A stretch of DNA of 13,442 nt from Lachnospiraceae bacterium (GTDB lineage: Bacteria; Bacillota; Clostridia; Lachnospirales; Lachnospiraceae), in assembly GCA_021200345.1 (NCBI GenBank), contig JAJQGR010000331.1:1-13442 (forward strand), given 5' to 3'. The position numbers were made by a program, and so were the translations under genes. The notes under the pieces were generated by a model that searched no databases, had not been told where the DNA came from, and was given only the letters and a program-made list of their open reading frames with translations. This document shows, in pieces, positions 13,363-13,442 of the stretch; position 1 is the first letter of the stretch; each line of letters begins with the position of its first letter.

Positions 13363-13442
13363 TCAGCGTCTCGTATATCTTCTCAGCATGGGAATGATTT
13401 CCCTGAGCACACCCAGCGTATAGTCGATCTCTTCCTTTGTGG
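13363..13442 (-). CDS. Cysteine desulfurase (NifS/IscS type), C-terminal end only
   Basis: The last 25 codons of a gene entering from the right edge. The visible tail, TKEEIDYTLGVLREIIPMLR and a few basic residues, is the characteristic C-terminal helix of NifS/IscS-type cysteine desulfurases, PLP enzymes that take sulfur from cysteine as an enzyme-bound persulfide. In Bacillus the desulfurase NifZ sits next to thiI and feeds it sulfur for 4-thiouridine; the same neighbour order here supports the call. The catalytic cysteine and PLP lysine are outside the window. The short visible part limits certainty about the exact subfamily. Confidence 0.75.
   Translation of the reverse strand, partial: TKEEIDYTLGVLREIIPMLRRYTRR

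Overview
The window looks like chromosomal DNA of an anaerobic Clostridia, most likely a Lachnospiraceae-type gut bacterium. The reasons are AGGAGG-type ribosome binding sites before nearly every gene, sigma-A-type promoters, a MetH whose reactivation domain is a separate protein, a high-molecular-weight rubredoxin, a DUF3842 protein, an ECF-type vitamin S component and a ThiI without a rhodanese domain. Genus and species cannot be read from the sequence.

Layout, left to right. (1) 1-1760: a minus-strand one-carbon/methionine operon, metF, then a stand-alone methionine synthase activation protein, then the 5' end of metH, which runs off the window. Its promoter sits inside the terminator of the gene upstream. 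(2) 1802-4020, minus strand: a secreted C39-like cysteine peptidase with a 24-bp repeat tract, an ECF S component behind a structured ~185-nt leader, and a DUF3842 gene. (3) 4057-6330: a TetR-family regulator (plus strand) meets a polar amino-acid substrate-binding lipoprotein (minus strand) tail to tail. Both genes are cut off at the same point (about 4637-4642), and the permease expected with the intact ATPase gene is absent. This is the most striking anomaly: a deletion scar or an assembly misjoin. (4) 6399-8613: a Cof-type HAD phosphatase (minus), a hairpin-rich intergenic stretch, and a DegV-family lipid-binding protein (plus) with its own promoter and a bidirectional terminator. (5) 8626-11537: a probable minus-strand operon of mtaB (tRNA t6A37 methylthiotransferase), an SGNH/GDSL hydrolase with a TTG start, and a flavin reductase-rubredoxin fusion. 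(6) 11586-11994: a short plus-strand HPr-like gene that lacks the phospho-histidine but keeps the Ser46-type motif. (7) 12034-13442, minus strand: thiI, preceded by the last codons of a cysteine desulfurase, the usual sulfur-donor partner for 4-thiouridine in tRNA.

Most of the window is ordinary housekeeping and accessory metabolism. I found no CRISPR array, rRNA, tRNA, transposase, phage gene or recognisable defence system. The points worth following up are the TetR/binding-protein junction with the missing permease, the unassigned leader RNA of the ECF gene, the histidine-less HPr-like protein and the structured intergenic element at 7290-7376.
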